From contig JAAZJT010000013.1 of NCBI GenBank assembly GCA_012800215.1, forward strand, positions 1 through 14,779: a stretch of 14,779 nucleotides of DNA. Direction: 5' to 3'. The position numbers and the translations under genes are program-made. Of the stretch, positions 14,777 through 14,779 are shown piece by piece. The stretch's first letter is position 1. Every line of letters starts with the position of its first letter. This stretch comes from Bacillota bacterium (GTDB taxonomy: Bacteria; Bacillota; Dethiobacteria; Dethiobacterales; Dethiobacteraceae). The notes beneath the pieces are model-generated. The model searched no databases and was not told where the DNA came from. It saw only the letters and a list, made by a program, of their open reading frames with translations.

Positions 14777-14779
14777 TTG

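Noticed and set aside
1..14779. tRNA, rRNA or CRISPR array
   Set aside because: No cloverleaf or conserved rRNA stretch and no regularly spaced repeats were seen on either strand.

Overview
The window looks like a piece of a Gram-positive (Firmicutes, probably Clostridia-type) chromosome. The basis is strong AGGAGG-type ribosome binding sites before almost every gene, TTG/GTG starts, an ECF sigma factor paired with a DUF4367-type anti-sigma factor, and the PurS/PurQ/small-PurL form of FGAM synthase. It has two parts with different base composition. The left ~4.3 kb, read rightwards, is AT-rich and accessory in character. The right ~10.4 kb, read leftwards, is a compact and visibly less AT-rich purine biosynthesis operon.

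Left part (1-4.3 kb, + strand). The edge holds the frameshifted C-terminal end of a transposase (1-233). A cell-envelope signalling island follows. An ECF-type promoter (P1, 239-275) drives a 43-residue basic/hydrophobic peptide ORF and two secreted proteins of unknown function (455-1009, 1037-1729), closed by a hairpin terminator. Next come an ECF sigma factor (1977-2519) and its overlapping single-pass anti-sigma factor (2497-3195). Twenty-five bases after the anti-sigma gene lies a second copy of the promoter (P2, 3220-3256; 34 of 37 positions match P1). It is followed by a 25-residue hydrophobic peptide ORF whose stop overlaps (ATGA) the start of a membrane-anchored extracytoplasmic protein (3353-4285). 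The simplest reading is a sigma/anti-sigma pair flanked by two target operons, each opening with a tiny membrane-peptide ORF. This is the part most likely to be undescribed.

Right part (4.38-14.57 kb, - strand). The order of transcription is purE-purS-purQ-purL-purF-purM-purN-purH-purD, then cobO/cobA (corrinoid adenosyltransferase). Spacings are short or overlapping, as in one transcript. Together these cover most of the route from PRPP to IMP: PurF, PurD, PurN, PurSQL, PurM, PurE and PurH. PurC, PurB and PurK are not in the window. purF carries a one-base frameshift in the middle of its phosphoribosyltransferase domain, either a sequencing error or a real lesion. A bulged hairpin (4329-4365) terminates both convergent units. 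Upstream of purE (14574-14779) there is no gene, but there are three inverted-repeat structures and a candidate promoter; no purine riboswitch was recognised.
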